Shown here piece by piece: positions 50,375 through 60,021 of a DNA stretch of 64,000 bases (positions are counted from its first letter, which is position 1; the number at the start of each line of letters is the position of its first letter). Position numbers and translations under genes: made by a program. Below the pieces are notes generated by a model that was given only the letters and a program-made list of their open reading frames with translations, was not told the DNA's origin and searched no databases. Source of the stretch: Pseudofrankia sp. DC12 (GTDB taxonomy: Bacteria > Actinomycetota > Actinomycetes > Frankiales > Frankiaceae); contig NZ_KQ031391.1 in assembly GCF_000966285.1 (NCBI RefSeq), positions 6,758,430-6,822,429 of the forward strand, read 5' to 3'.

Positions 50375-52381
50375 TCAGGGGCGCGGCAGCCCGGGCGGCG
50401 GCGTCGGGCTGGTCGCCCAGTCGGCCGGCGCCGGCCGCGCGGCGGTGGGCACCTGCCAGCGGACCCGGGTACCGACCCCGCCGGGTCCCGGGCCGAACTC
50501 CATGTGCCCGCCAAGGTCCTGCGCCCGCCGGCGCAGGTTCGCCAGGCCACTGGTGACGCTGGCCCCGCCCGGGCCGACGCCGTCATCGTGCACCTCGACC
50601 AGGACGTCGTCGTCGGTCGCGCGGACCAGCACCTGCACCCGGGTGGCCCGCGAATGCCGGGCGATGTTCGACAGCGCCTCTCGTAGTGCCGCCAGCAGGT
50701 GCGGGTGGACCACCACCGGTACCCGCTCGGCGTGCCCCTCGATCCGCACCGCCGGGCGCAGGCCGACGGAGTGCTCCGCCTGACCGGCGATCCGTTCGAT
50801 CTCGGCCCGCAGCGCCGCGCCGTCCGGCGTCGGTGAGCTCAACGAGAAGATCGTGTGCCGTAGCTCGGTGATCGTCTGGTCGAGCTCGCCGACCACCTCC
50901 TCGACCCGGCCCGCCATGGCAGCCGGCATCGACCGGGTCATCCCCTGCAGCTGCAGACCGGTGGCGAACAGCCGCTGGATCACCACGTCGTGCAGGTCGC
51001 GCGCGATCCGGTCCCGGTCCTCGAACACCGCGAGCCGCTCCCGGTCACGCTGCAGCCGGTTGAGCTCCAGCGTGAGCGCCGCCTGACCGGCGAACGCCGT
51101 CGCCATCCGCAGGTCCAGCTCGCCGAACGGGGTGACGCCCCCGGCCCGGCCCGGCCCGTCAGCCACCGGCTCGGGGGCGTAGTCGTCACCGCCGCCGGGC
51201 GTCGCGAGCAGCAGCCCGCCGACCGCGCGGCCAGCGGCGACCATCGGCACCACCATCACGCACGCGAGCGCCAGTTCCGCCGCCGCCGGCCCGATCAGGT
51301 CGACCAGCTCGGCCCCGGTGACCACCCGCGCCCGCCCGACCCGCATCGCCTCGACGAGCGGGCTGCGCTCGACCGGCAGGTTGCGCCCGCACAGCCGGTC
51401 GGCCCCCGAGCCGTCCGCGTTCGTGACGACCACCCCGGCCGCCGGGTCGGGGATGACGATCGCGGCCAGGCAGGCCGCGGTGGCCTGCCGGGCCCGGCTC
51501 GCCACCAGGTCCAGCGCGGCCCACGGCTCGGGCACCGCCACGAGCGCCGCGGTGATCTCGCCGCTGGCCGCGTGCCAGGCCTGCTGGCGGCGGGCCTCGT
51601 CGCGCAGCCGCGAGTTCTCGATCGCGATGCCGACCGCCGCCGCGAACGCCATCACCAGGTCCTCGTCCTGGCTGGTGAACGGGCCGCCGCCGCGTCTGCC
51701 GCCGAGGTAGAGATCGCCGAGGGCCGTCCCGCGGATCGTGACCGGCACGCTGAGGAACGCGCCGAACGCCGGATGCCCCGGCGGGAAGGCGCCGGTCCGC
51801 GACGCACCAGCCGCCTCTCCGTCGCACCCGGACCAGGACTCGCGCAACGCGGCGCCGAGCGGCCCGCGGCCACGCGGCAGCCGCCCGGCCCGGGCCAGCG
51901 CGGCCGCGTCGAGCCCGACCGCCACCAGGTCGCGGACCCGGCCGTCGGGCGCGAGCACGCCGATCGCGCCGAACTGGGCGTCGGCGAGCCGGCAGGCCGA
52001 CTCGGCCGCGCACCGCAGCGTCGCCCCGAGGCTCGACTCCTGGGCGACGGCCGCGAGCGCGTCCGCGAGGCCACGCATCCGGTCGTGCGCGGCGAGGGCG
52101 TCACCGACCCGGTCGCCGAGCTGGTGGAGCATCCGCTCGACCCGCTCCTCGAACCCCGGTCCGGCGGCGGTGCGCCCGCCGGCGCCCGGCCGCTGCCGGG
52201 CAGGCACCCAGACCGCCGCGGTGGCGGGGTCCGATGCCGTCGCGCGAGGCGGGGCCGGGCCGCCGGAGCCGACCGGCGCCGCCGCTGGCTGCGTCCCGCC
52301 CGCGAGGCGCCCACCGGTGGAGGCCTGGGCCGCGACCGCCGCGGGGACGGGTGGCCCGGGCTGCCCGGCCTCGCTGGTCAC
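50375..52381 (-). CDS. GAF-domain histidine kinase (DevS/DosT-like)
   Basis: A 668-residue protein from GTG 52379-52381. After a Pro/Ala leader (~1-85), GAF domain 1 spans ~95-235 ('CAAESACRLADAQFGAIGVL', 'RGPLGAALRESW', 'FLSVPVTIRGTALGDLYLG') and GAF 2 ~245-430. The HisKA_3 dimer domain carries the phospho-His in 'DRIARDLHDVVIQRLFATG' (~465), and the ATPase has 'ALREALSNIARHSRATRVQV' (N box), 'VHDDGVGPGG' and 'SGLANLRRRAQDLGG'. This layout equals DevS. Whether GAF 1 binds haem cannot be told. Convergent with the DevR-like gene. Confidence 0.9.
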   Translation of the reverse strand: MTSEAGQPGPPVPAAVAAQASTGGRLAGGTQPAAAPVGSGGPAPPRATASDPATAAVWVPARQRPGAGGRTAAGPGFEERVERMLHQLGDRVGDALAAHDRMRGLADALAAVAQESSLGATLRCAAESACRLADAQFGAIGVLAPDGRVRDLVAVGLDAAALARAGRLPRGRGPLGAALRESWSGCDGEAAGASRTGAFPPGHPAFGAFLSVPVTIRGTALGDLYLGGRRGGGPFTSQDEDLVMAFAAAVGIAIENSRLRDEARRQQAWHAASGEITAALVAVPEPWAALDLVASRARQATAACLAAIVIPDPAAGVVVTNADGSGADRLCGRNLPVERSPLVEAMRVGRARVVTGAELVDLIGPAAAELALACVMVVPMVAAGRAVGGLLLATPGGGDDYAPEPVADGPGRAGGVTPFGELDLRMATAFAGQAALTLELNRLQRDRERLAVFEDRDRIARDLHDVVIQRLFATGLQLQGMTRSMPAAMAGRVEEVVGELDQTITELRHTIFSLSSPTPDGAALRAEIERIAGQAEHSVGLRPAVRIEGHAERVPVVVHPHLLAALREALSNIARHSRATRVQVLVRATDDDVLVEVHDDGVGPGGASVTSGLANLRRRAQDLGGHMEFGPGPGGVGTRVRWQVPTAARPAPADWATSPTPPPGLPRP

Positions 52382-53005
52382 CGTTCCACCACCTTCACCC
52401 CATCGTGGCCGGCGCGCCGGACGACAGCAGCCCGGACGGCGCTGGCCCGGCCGGATCTGGACAGCCGGAAACAGGCCGCTCTGCCCAGCACAATACGACG
52501 TCACGCCCGGCCCAAAGCCCCACCATCGCGACGGAGGGCGACCAGAAGGTACCCGAACGATGTCGTCAGGCCTGGTAGCTGCCCGAAAGCCTCACGCGGC
52601 GCGCCGGACGGCCCAACTTTCCGGCACCGAGGTGCCGCCCGGACCGGCCAACGGCGGTCAGCGCTGCGGGTGGGCCGGCGCGGCGCATCAACGGCCGGCG
52701 CGGCGCCGTCGAGGCGAGCCGGCGGCGCGAGCGACCCCTTGGGAGCGCGATGCCGTCCGCCACGTCGACGGTAGAGGTCGTCTCCCGGCCCGGGTGGCGC
52801 CATCAGAATTTCTCTGAAAATAGCCTTTGTCTGCTTCCACCGTGACTGCGCCCTCCCCCAGCCCGCTGTCAGCATCACGGAGGCCAGCCGAGCCGACGCG
52901 GACGGTCACGTCGTGGCAGGTAGACGAGGCCAACCCGACGCGGACTGACGTGTCCCCACCACGCGGAACGGCGGTAGCCAGCCGCCCGTCGGCGCGCTGC
53001 CCACC
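52382..53005. other. Intergenic, 624 bp
   Basis: Upstream of the kinase gene and downstream of the acyltransferase gene, both minus-strand. An AT-richer patch at 52800-52850 stands out, but no gene, RNA or clear repeat was recognised. Confidence 0.4.
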
Positions 53006-54394
53006 TCAGCGGCCGGCGAGGCGACGGTCCGGCCTCCTGGGGGCCCGATGCCGGCCGCCCCGGCCGCCGCCGACCTGCGTGGCTTCCCGCGCCTCGGGTC
53101 GCGCCCCGACCCGGTCGTCACGGTCCACCGACCACCGGCCCGGAGCTGGCCCGGCCGCCGCCGGGACAGCCGCGAACGCCGGCCGCCGCTCGGCCGCCCG
53201 GGCCGGGCCGGGCTTGCCGATGTTGAACTTCCCGTTGAAGATCACGGCCAGGATGTGGAACCGCCGGATCAGGAAGTGGTGGACCGACAGGGTGATCACG
53301 AACGTCAGCACCGTGATCAGCAGCAGCTTCGGCCAGTGCGCGTTGACGCCGATCCCCAGCAGCGCGGCGAGCGCGTAGATCGTCACATAGTGGAACAGGT
53401 AGACGCTGTAGGCCGCGTCCGCGCCGTAGCGCAGGATCGGCCGTTCCTGGGTCACGAGCCGCCCGAAGACCGCGAAGAGGTTCGCCACGACGGCCAGCGC
53501 GAAGACTGACCGGACGAGTGCGTCCCCCAGCTCCGTCCCCAGCGGCGCGACCAGTCGGAGCTCCGCGACGGCCAGCAGGCAGCCCGAGGCGACCAGCAGC
53601 ACCGGTGCCGGCCGGCTGAACGCCGGCAGCACCCGCTGGCCGTCGAGGAACAGCGCCATGCCAACGACGAAGAAAGGCAGGTACCGCAGCGTCGCGTCGA
53701 CCACGTAGTCGGCGGGCGTCGTCTCGATCAGCGGGCGCAGCGCCAGCAGGTAGCCGCCCTGCAGCACCAGGGTCGCCAGCAGGACGAAGGCGATCAGCGC
53801 CGCCATCGTCCAGGGCCTGCTCGCGGCGACCCGGCCGAACGCGCGGGTCGTGAACAGCCGGGTCAGCGCGGCGAACACGACGGGCGAGCACAGCGTGTAG
53901 ACCAGCAGCGACACGAGGAACCACAGCTGCAGGTGCCAGGTCATCGGGCCGGCCGGGTGGGCCACCCGGTGGCCGAGCAGGTAGTCGACCAGGCCGATCC
54001 GCGGGTTGTACTGGTTGTACATGAGCCATCGGGCGACCGGGTTGAGCAGCACCAGCACCGCGACGAGCGGCACCCCGATCGACAGCAGCCGCCGCCGCAC
54101 CATCAGGCCCGCGCCGTAACGCAGCACCAGCATGCTGGAGAAGAACCCGGAGACCAGGAAGAACCCGTTCATCCGGAACAGCCCGGACAGGTGCGCGATC
54201 AGCCGGAAGACCCGGTCGTCGCCGAGCGCCGCGTGGACGAAGACGCCCATGAACATCAGCGCGGCCCGCAACGCGTCCAGGTAGTGGTAGCGCACGGGCG
54301 CCGCCGTGCGCCGGGCCCTCGCGGCCGGAGCCTGGGCCGCCGTCACCCGCCCACCACGCCGACTCGGTCTCCTCGCGTTCACGCGCGCCGCCAC
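53006..54394 (-). CDS. Acyltransferase-3 family membrane protein
   Basis: A 462-residue protein. An Arg/Ala-rich N-terminus (1-33) precedes 'RYHYLDALRAALMFMGVFVH', the first helix with the conserved 'Rxxx' and His. About ten helices follow, including 'WHLQLWFLVSLLVYTLCSPV', 'YLPFFVVGMALFLDG' and 'AAYSVYLFHYVTIYALAAL'. The pattern fits acyltransferase-3 enzymes (OpgC/OafA type) that move acyl groups onto sugars or other membrane-facing molecules. The last ~75 residues are a charged Pro/Arg/Ala tail in the cytoplasm. Possible earlier starts upstream are not supported. Confidence 0.85.
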   Translation of the reverse strand: MAARVNARRPSRRGGRVTAAQAPAARARRTAAPVRYHYLDALRAALMFMGVFVHAALGDDRVFRLIAHLSGLFRMNGFFLVSGFFSSMLVLRYGAGLMVRRRLLSIGVPLVAVLVLLNPVARWLMYNQYNPRIGLVDYLLGHRVAHPAGPMTWHLQLWFLVSLLVYTLCSPVVFAALTRLFTTRAFGRVAASRPWTMAALIAFVLLATLVLQGGYLLALRPLIETTPADYVVDATLRYLPFFVVGMALFLDGQRVLPAFSRPAPVLLVASGCLLAVAELRLVAPLGTELGDALVRSVFALAVVANLFAVFGRLVTQERPILRYGADAAYSVYLFHYVTIYALAALLGIGVNAHWPKLLLITVLTFVITLSVHHFLIRRFHILAVIFNGKFNIGKPGPARAAERRPAFAAVPAAAGPAPGRWSVDRDDRVGARPEAREATQVGGGRGGRHRAPRRPDRRLAGR

Positions 54395-55416
54395 GGCGCG
54401 CCGTCCAGGCCGTGCCAGCCACAGGTTCCAGGCATCTCCGAAGAATGACTAAAGACGCTTTTACCACGATTTCGCCCTACATTGACCGAGCGAGCACACT
54501 ACGGACACCCTGCGGACCTGGTACGGGACGAGCCCACGGCAGCCGGCCTGCGGCCAGAGACGCGACCGCGCCCGGACGCCGAGGTCGCCTCCCGCGGGCG
54601 GGCGCGGGCCTGGCTGCGCCAGCCGCGCCCCGCGGGCGGAGCTCGCCGACCGGGCCGGACGGGCGCCTCGCACCGTCCCCCCGGGACCACCCGGTGACGA
54701 TGCGCGTAACGCGGAGGAACGGCACTTTCAAGACCCGTCGACCGGTTGTGGTACTACGCACATTTCGGCGACAGAGCCGGCCGGAGATGCCCGCCCACCT
54801 GGGTCGACGTGGCACCGAATCGGCCCCGTGCACGCGGCGCCGGCGACCCGCGCAGGCCGCCCGTCCAGGCCGTCAGCGCCGCGCCCACGCCCGCCGCGGC
54901 CCTGACTGCCCTGCAAGGGCGACCGCCAAAAGGCCTGTATGGCATGGGTTTTCTCGGCCCCCGGCAGCGCCCGAAAGTGACCTGCGCCACCCAGCCGGAC
55001 ACTCTGGCGGGTCGAGGCGGGCGCCAAGCTCGGCGACCTCCGGTAGCCGAGACCTGACCGATCGCACACGACAGGCCGCCCGGAGGTATTCGGACGTCCG
55101 CGTTCCGGAACCCTTGTCATCCGGTCGAGAGACGTCTACGTTCCTCCGTTAACGAGACGAGACGGGTTCGTTTCCACGCAGCGGTGTACCGGTGGCTTAC
55201 CGGACAAGTGCGCCGTGTTCGCACGAATCACCCGGGGGCTACTCGGCTCAACCTGGTCGGACCGACGGCCGGCGTGCCCACAGTGGCGCCGTGGCCGCGG
55301 TCCTCCGCACGCCTGTCCGCATCACTCGCAGGAGACGGTATGCCCAGTCAGCCCACCGTTCTACTCACCAGTAACAGGATCAACCTGTCTCGCAACACCC
55401 GGACGGAGGCGGTTCG
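54395..55416. other. Intergenic, about 1.0 kb
   Basis: Between the divergent acyltransferase and WhiB genes. Several open frames exist on both strands but none shows protein-like composition. It should hold the two promoters and a long 5' leader of whiB. No known RNA was recognised. Confidence 0.4.
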
Positions 55417-55788
55417 ATGAGCGCGGGCGTCCCCGTTCTTCCCGGTCGCGACCTGGAGCCGCAGCCATTCGGCCCAGGCTGGCCGGCCTACTGGCGTCAG
55501 GACGCGGCCTGCCGCGACGGTGACCCGGACGCGTTCTTCCCGCCGGACGGCCGCAACACCAAGGCACGGGCCGCCGCCGAGACCCGGGCCCGCAAGATCT
55601 GCTCGACCTGCGCCGTGCGCCGGCCGTGTCTGGCCACCGCGATCTTCCGTCAGGAGGAGCACGGCGTGTGGGGCGGCCTCACCTCGGACCAGCGGACGAA
55701 CCTCATCCCCCGGGGCCGGATCTCCGCCGAGGACGCCCTGCTCATCGCGGACCGGCTGCTGCCGGCGGCCGCCGTCGCCGCCGGCTGA
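55417..55788 (+). CDS. WhiB-like iron-sulfur transcription factor
   Basis: A 123-residue protein from ATG 55417. Four conserved Cys: 'WRQDAACRDGDPDAFF', 'ICSTCAVRRPC' (Cys-x2-Cys-x5-Cys). These bind a 4Fe-4S cluster. The 'GVWGGLTSDQR' turn and a basic/Leu C-terminus complete the WhiB fold. WhiB proteins bind the principal sigma factor and control development, redox response or antibiotic resistance. The long 5' region suggests complex control. It is not assignable to one WhiB class by eye. Confidence 0.93.
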   Translation: MSAGVPVLPGRDLEPQPFGPGWPAYWRQDAACRDGDPDAFFPPDGRNTKARAAAETRARKICSTCAVRRPCLATAIFRQEEHGVWGGLTSDQRTNLIPRGRISAEDALLIADRLLPAAAVAAG

Positions 55789-56031
55789 CCGGCCGGCCGG
55801 GCGCCGATCACCACCCGTCCCACAGGGTGCCCGTCCCGGCAGGCGCCGAGCAAGACTGATCACCAGCACCACTCGTCACTGATCCCTCGCGGTTCCCGCA
55901 CCACCCGCCGGCCGTTCGGCCGGACGGCACCCCCGACCCCCGGAGGCGGCGCCCCGGGAGGCCGGTGCCGGTCCGGCCGCGCGACCCGCGGACCGGGCGG
56001 CGCTCACGACGCCCGACACCTGGCGGTCTCC

Positions 56032-56070
56032 GGCCCGGTATCCACCCGCACCCCGCGTGGATACCGGGCC
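56032..56070 (+). terminator. Hairpin in the whiB-sixA gap
   Basis: Perfect 14-bp stem (ggcccggtatccac and complement) with an 11-nt loop, then ttcccc. It lies 244 bp after whiB in the 440-bp gap 55789-56228, which holds no gene. Confidence 0.5.
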
Positions 56071-56228
56071 TTCCCCGTAGTGAACGTTCGGAATAGCCTT
56101 GTCTGGGCCGTCCGCCACCGCTGCCGCCGTACGCCCTACCACCGCGCCCAGCATCACGGCGCCCAGAGCACCAGCGCGCCGAGGAGGAGACCCGTGTTCG
56201 GTGGCCGAGGCGGCGAGCCCTGGACGGC

Positions 56229-56756
56229 GTGGTGGTGAACGGCGGCCGGCGCCTCATGCTGCTACGACACGCCAAGTCCGACTGGGCCGACGCGGTGACA
56301 CCGGACGCGAAACGACCGCTGTCGCCGGACGGCCGCGAGGCCTGCGTGCTGGTCGCCGCGCACTTCACCGCCGAGCACCTCGCGCCCGACCTCATCCTGT
56401 GCTCGTCCGCGCTGCGGACCCGCCAGACCGTGCAGCGGATCGCGGCCGCGCTGCCGCCCGACGTGCCGGTGCTCACCGAGGACCGGCTCTACCTCGCCGG
56501 CCCCGACGAGCTGCTGGGCCGGCTGCGCGAGGTCGACGACGGCGTGCCGAGCCTGCTGCTGGTCGGGCACAACCCGGGCATCCACGCGCTCGCCGTCGGG
56601 CTGCTGGCGCAGCCCGACCGGGCGCTCATCCCGACCTTCCCGACCGCGGCCCTCGCCGTGCTGGACCTGGGCACCCGGCGCTGGGCCGAGCTCGGCCCAG
56701 CCAGCACCCGCTTCGGCTCGTTCGTCACCCCGCGCAGCCTGCGGCACGCGTCCTGA
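56229..56756 (+). CDS. Phosphohistidine phosphatase SixA family
   Basis: A 175-residue protein from GTG 56229. The RHG-type phosphatase motif is 'RRLMLLRHAKSDWAD' (catalytic His), with 'SSALRTRQTVQRI' and the second His in 'LLVGHNPGIHALAVGLL'. 'LRHAKSDW' and 'VGHNPG' are typical of SixA, which dephosphorylates histidines on phosphotransfer proteins. It converges with the small membrane protein gene. A second, more distant histidine phosphatase lies at 362-970. Confidence 0.9.
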   Translation: MVVNGGRRLMLLRHAKSDWADAVTPDAKRPLSPDGREACVLVAAHFTAEHLAPDLILCSSALRTRQTVQRIAAALPPDVPVLTEDRLYLAGPDELLGRLREVDDGVPSLLLVGHNPGIHALAVGLLAQPDRALIPTFPTAALAVLDLGTRRWAELGPASTRFGSFVTPRSLRHAS

Positions 56757-56769
56757 CGCCCGACCGGGG

Positions 56770-57027
56770 TCAGTAGGCCTGCTCCATGATCCGGGACACC
56801 AGGCCGACCGCCCCGCCGACGACGATGGCGGCGCCGGTGAGGAACCAGAGCACGACGGAGCCGGTCGGCAGTGCGAAGCAGCCGAGCACGAAACCGGCGA
56901 TGATCAGCATGACGGCCAGCCACGATCCGCCGTTCGCCCGGCGATGGCCACCGGCCGGCCGCGGGGACAGGCCCGCGCCGGGCAGGGCCGGCCCCGCGTC
57001 GGCCCGCGGCCGCTCCGTCGTCCGCAT
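56770..57027 (-). CDS. Small two-helix membrane protein
   Basis: An 85-residue protein from ATG 57025-57027, with acggag upstream. A basic/Pro N-terminus (1-36) is followed by two helices: 'WLAVMLIIAGFVLGCFAL' and 'VVLWFLTGAAIVVGGAVGLV', then a short tail. The pattern resembles the actinobacterial HGxxPAAW small membrane proteins ('HRRANGGSW' stands where HGxxPAAW would be). Function unknown. Confidence 0.7.
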   Translation of the reverse strand: MRTTERPRADAGPALPGAGLSPRPAGGHRRANGGSWLAVMLIIAGFVLGCFALPTGSVVLWFLTGAAIVVGGAVGLVSRIMEQAY

Positions 57028-57222
57028 GTCCCGCTCCGTGCGCACCACCGTGCCACACTCCCGGTCCCGGTCCGCGTGACGGCTGGAACCATCCGCCCGC
57101 GCCGCGTCGGGGCCCGGCCGTCCGCCGGCCGGGCCGTCTTCCGGGATACTTCCCCACTCGGGCCCGGTCCGCACCCGCACGGCGGGCCAGCCCCTCGCGA
57201 CCGGCGCCGGCCCAGGCGGGCT

Positions 57223-57261
57223 GACGCGCGGGGCGCCCGGTGGCCGGGCACCCCGCGCGTC
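57223..57261 (-). terminator. Terminator-like hairpin after the trehalose-phosphate synthase gene
   Basis: 18-bp arms (57223-57240, 57244-57261) pair with one mismatch round a 3-nt loop, 5 bp beyond the stop on the minus strand. Confidence 0.65.
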
Positions 57262-57266
57262 CGGGC

Positions 57267-58826
57267 TCAGGCGAAGCCGGCGATCCGGCGCAGGTCCGTC
57301 AGCTGGTCGCTCAGCCAGCGGGCGACGTCATGGGTGCGGACCTGTTCCGCGGCGGCCGCGAGCCGGCGGTGCCGCTCCTCCAGCGGCATGGTCAGCGCGC
57401 TGTAGAACGCGTCGGCCATCTGCTGCAGGTCGAACGGGTGCAGGGTCACGGCGTGCTCGCCGAGTTCCTCGTGCGCGCCGGCGGTCTCGGACAGCGCGAG
57501 CACCCCGCCGCGGCCGTTGACGACCGCGACCTCCTTGGCGACCAGGTTCATCCCGTCGGCGATCGCGTTGACGACGAGCACGTCGCAGATCGAGTAGGCC
57601 GCGATCGCCAACGCGAAGTCCTCGACCATCCGCAGGTCGATCGGCTGGCGGCCGTCCTTGGTGAACCGGGCGTTGATCTCCGCGACCACCCCGCCGATCA
57701 GGGCGATGTAGTCGGCGTACTCGGGGACGTCGGTCCTGCTCGGCTGCAACAGCGCCAGGAAGCTCACCTTGCCGACGAGCTCGGGGTGCTGCTCCAGCAG
57801 GGTGCGGAACGCCTGGAACCCGCGCACGACGTTCTTGCTCGGGTCGGTCCGGTCGACCCGCAGCATCAGCTGCCGGTCGTCGCCGAGGAAGATGTAGCGC
57901 AGCATCGAGACGTGAGCGGCCACGTCCTCGCTGGCCAGTGTCGCGTCCAGGGCCGCCGGGTCGACTGAGATCGGGTAGTACCGTGCTCGGACCACCCGGT
58001 CGCCGACGTTGATCGTCATCGCGTCCAGGTCGATCGGCAGGCCGAGCAGCTCGCTGGCACACAGGACGAAGTTGCGGGCGTAGCGGCGGGTGTGGAACCC
58101 GACCACGTCCGACCCGAGCAGCCCGGTGAGCAGCCGCTCCCGGATGTCGGCCGGCAGCACCCGCCACTCGTCCGGCCCCGGCCACGGGATGTGGACGAAA
58201 TGGGTGAGAACGACGTCCGGGCACTGCTGGCGGACATGCTCGGCGACCAGGTAGAAGTGGTAGTCCTGCAGCAGGACCAGTGCTTTCCCGCCGCGGGCTC
58301 GGACCTCGTCGGCCACCGCGTCGGCATACGCCCGGTTGACGGCGGCGTAGCCGTTCTCGAAGGCCTCGTGCTCGGCCTGGGTGAAGTCGGGCGAATATGC
58401 CCGGCCGTAGAGCCCGTGCTGGATGAACCAAAGGATCGGGTTCGACCAGACGGAGTAGAAGTCGGCGTAGGCGAACGGGTCGGTCTCGACGATCCGGATC
58501 TTGATCGACGGCCCGTCGGCTGGCTTGTTCGAGCCTCCGTCGGAGCTGGGGTCGCCGAACGCGGAGTCGACGAGGTGCGGAACCGGCAGGGTCTGCACGT
58601 GCAGCGCCTTGCCGGCGGCCTCGCGGGCCACGACGGCGTCCTCCTCGGTCGCCGCGCCGCAGACCCAGACGGCGTCGTCGAGATGTTCGGCCAGGCCGGA
58701 CAGCGCGGAGACCAGTCCGCCCGCGCCACGGTTCACGGTCCGGCCAGCGCTGTCCCGGCCAAAGCTGACCGGGCCTCGGTTGGACAACAGCACCAGCGGC
58801 AGGTCGAGCACATCGGTGTGCGCCAC
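57267..58826 (-). CDS. otsA: Trehalose-6-phosphate synthase (GT20 family)
   Basis: A 519-residue protein from GTG 58824-58826, with caggaggg upstream; an ATG at 58860-58862 would add 12 residues. GT20 landmarks: 'LVLLSNRGPVSF' and 'NRGAGGLVSALSGL' (UDP-sugar loop), 'WFIQHGLYG', 'LVLLQDYHFYLV', 'LTHFVHIPWPGPDEWRVLP' , 'DVVGFHTRRYARNFV', 'MLRVDRTDPSKNVVRGFQAF' and 'VVNAIADGMNLVAKEVAVVN'. It would join a nucleotide-activated glucose to glucose-6-phosphate. The 'SNRGPV' variant differs from the 'SNRLPV' of E. coli OtsA but is common in actinobacteria. No otsB is adjacent. Confidence 0.85.
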   Translation of the reverse strand: MAHTDVLDLPLVLLSNRGPVSFGRDSAGRTVNRGAGGLVSALSGLAEHLDDAVWVCGAATEEDAVVAREAAGKALHVQTLPVPHLVDSAFGDPSSDGGSNKPADGPSIKIRIVETDPFAYADFYSVWSNPILWFIQHGLYGRAYSPDFTQAEHEAFENGYAAVNRAYADAVADEVRARGGKALVLLQDYHFYLVAEHVRQQCPDVVLTHFVHIPWPGPDEWRVLPADIRERLLTGLLGSDVVGFHTRRYARNFVLCASELLGLPIDLDAMTINVGDRVVRARYYPISVDPAALDATLASEDVAAHVSMLRYIFLGDDRQLMLRVDRTDPSKNVVRGFQAFRTLLEQHPELVGKVSFLALLQPSRTDVPEYADYIALIGGVVAEINARFTKDGRQPIDLRMVEDFALAIAAYSICDVLVVNAIADGMNLVAKEVAVVNGRGGVLALSETAGAHEELGEHAVTLHPFDLQQMADAFYSALTMPLEERHRRLAAAAEQVRTHDVARWLSDQLTDLRRIAGFA

Positions 58827-59589
58827 GTGGGGACGGCCCTCCTGGTGGTTTTCAAGGAGCATTGCCCCGTCACCCGAGATCCGCCGCTACGGCGCTCCCC
58901 CGGGAACGAAGGGGTGGCTCACTCAACGGTTCGTTTTCCACGGCCAACAGGGCGCCGACGGTTCCTCGGCGCAGCCCCCCGGGTGCCCCTCGCGCGGCGA
59001 CGCCTGCCCGGGGACCACAGCTGCGCATATGCCGAAAGAGGGCTAGCCACCGGCCCGTTGCCCACCCTAGGCCGCCGATCACGCACAGGTCCGTCCGTGA
59101 TCGTTCCGGCAGGCGGGCGGGGTTCCCGGCAGCGAACTGGCCCCGAACAAGTGGGCTCCTGCGCGCCCCGCCCCGGCAGTGCCGACCAGGGCTGAGGGCG
59201 CCTCAGTCTGTCAGCTTCCTGCTCGAGGCTCCTTCCCGGCGCGCGGGGCCGGCCGGGGCGGCGCGGGCGTTCGGGCACCGCCGAGCGGACCGCCCCCGAC
59301 CGGCTTCGGCCCGGGGCGGGGGCCGCGCGACAAGCGATCAGACGAGGCATCAGACAGGCGATCAGCTGCACGGGTAACAATTCGGACTCTAGTCGGGGCC
59401 GAGCCGTCGCGCACCGTGTCGCGGCGCCGCTAGCCGGTTGTTACCCAAGCCTTCACACGGCTATGCCCACCGCCAGCGGCAGCGTCCGGTCACCTGTGGC
59501 GCACGCGACATCCCGACCGCCAGTCCCGGCCGCTCCGTCCCTAGCCTCTGGGCCCCGGCGCGCGCGGGCCCGGGAGTCCCCGCCAGGCG
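58827..59589. other. Intergenic, about 760 bp
   Basis: Between the trehalose-phosphate synthase start and the end of the ATPase operon, both minus-strand. No gene, RNA or prominent repeat was recognised. Confidence 0.4.
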
Positions 59590-59853
59590 TCACAGGCTGT
59601 CGCGGTAGTCGCGGACCTCCTGGACCGCGGAACCGAGCGACGCCAGTGAGTGCGCCAGCGTGTCGCGGGTGTCGACCAGCGCGCTGGTGAGGAGTTCGAC
59701 GGCATGATGCTCGCTGCCGTCGGTCGCGGCTATCACCATCGCCTGCGCCTCCTCCAGCAGGGTCAACGCCCCTTCCAGCTGGCCGGCGACCTCCTCGGCG
59801 CGCCGGAACGCCTCGTCCAGCTGTGCCTTGACCTCCGCGATCGAGCCTGACAC
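59590..59853 (-). CDS. Small helical-hairpin protein (ESX-like)
   Basis: An 87-residue all-helical protein: 'AEVKAQLDEAFRRAEEVAGQ' and 'LEGALTLLEEAQAMVIAATD' form one helix, then 'HHAVELLTSALVDTRDTLAH' and 'ASLGSAVQEVRDYRDSL' a second. This is the size and shape of WXG100-type secretion substrates, but the WXG turn is missing ('GSEHHA' is at the bend). It is the last gene of an operon with a C-terminal membrane protein and an FtsK/EccC-like ATPase. A gap of 168 bp precedes it. Confidence 0.65.
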   Translation of the reverse strand: MSGSIAEVKAQLDEAFRRAEEVAGQLEGALTLLEEAQAMVIAATDGSEHHAVELLTSALVDTRDTLAHSLASLGSAVQEVRDYRDSL

Positions 59854-60021
59854 CCGTGCCCGTTCCCTTCCACCGCCCGGTCCGAACCCCCGACCTTCCC
59901 CGACCGGCCATGCCTGGCCGCCGGGCCTGCCCCGCGCTTTGGCTCCGGCCCTGGTACTCCGGCGCCTGACTCATCGGGCCCTCGTACGCGGGCCCGGTGC
60001 GCGCCGCTGTCGCGTCGACGG

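Noticed and set aside
54395-55416. Several 60-246 codon frames before whiB
   Set aside because: All are Arg/Pro-rich frames without motif, ribosome binding site or consistent codon bias.
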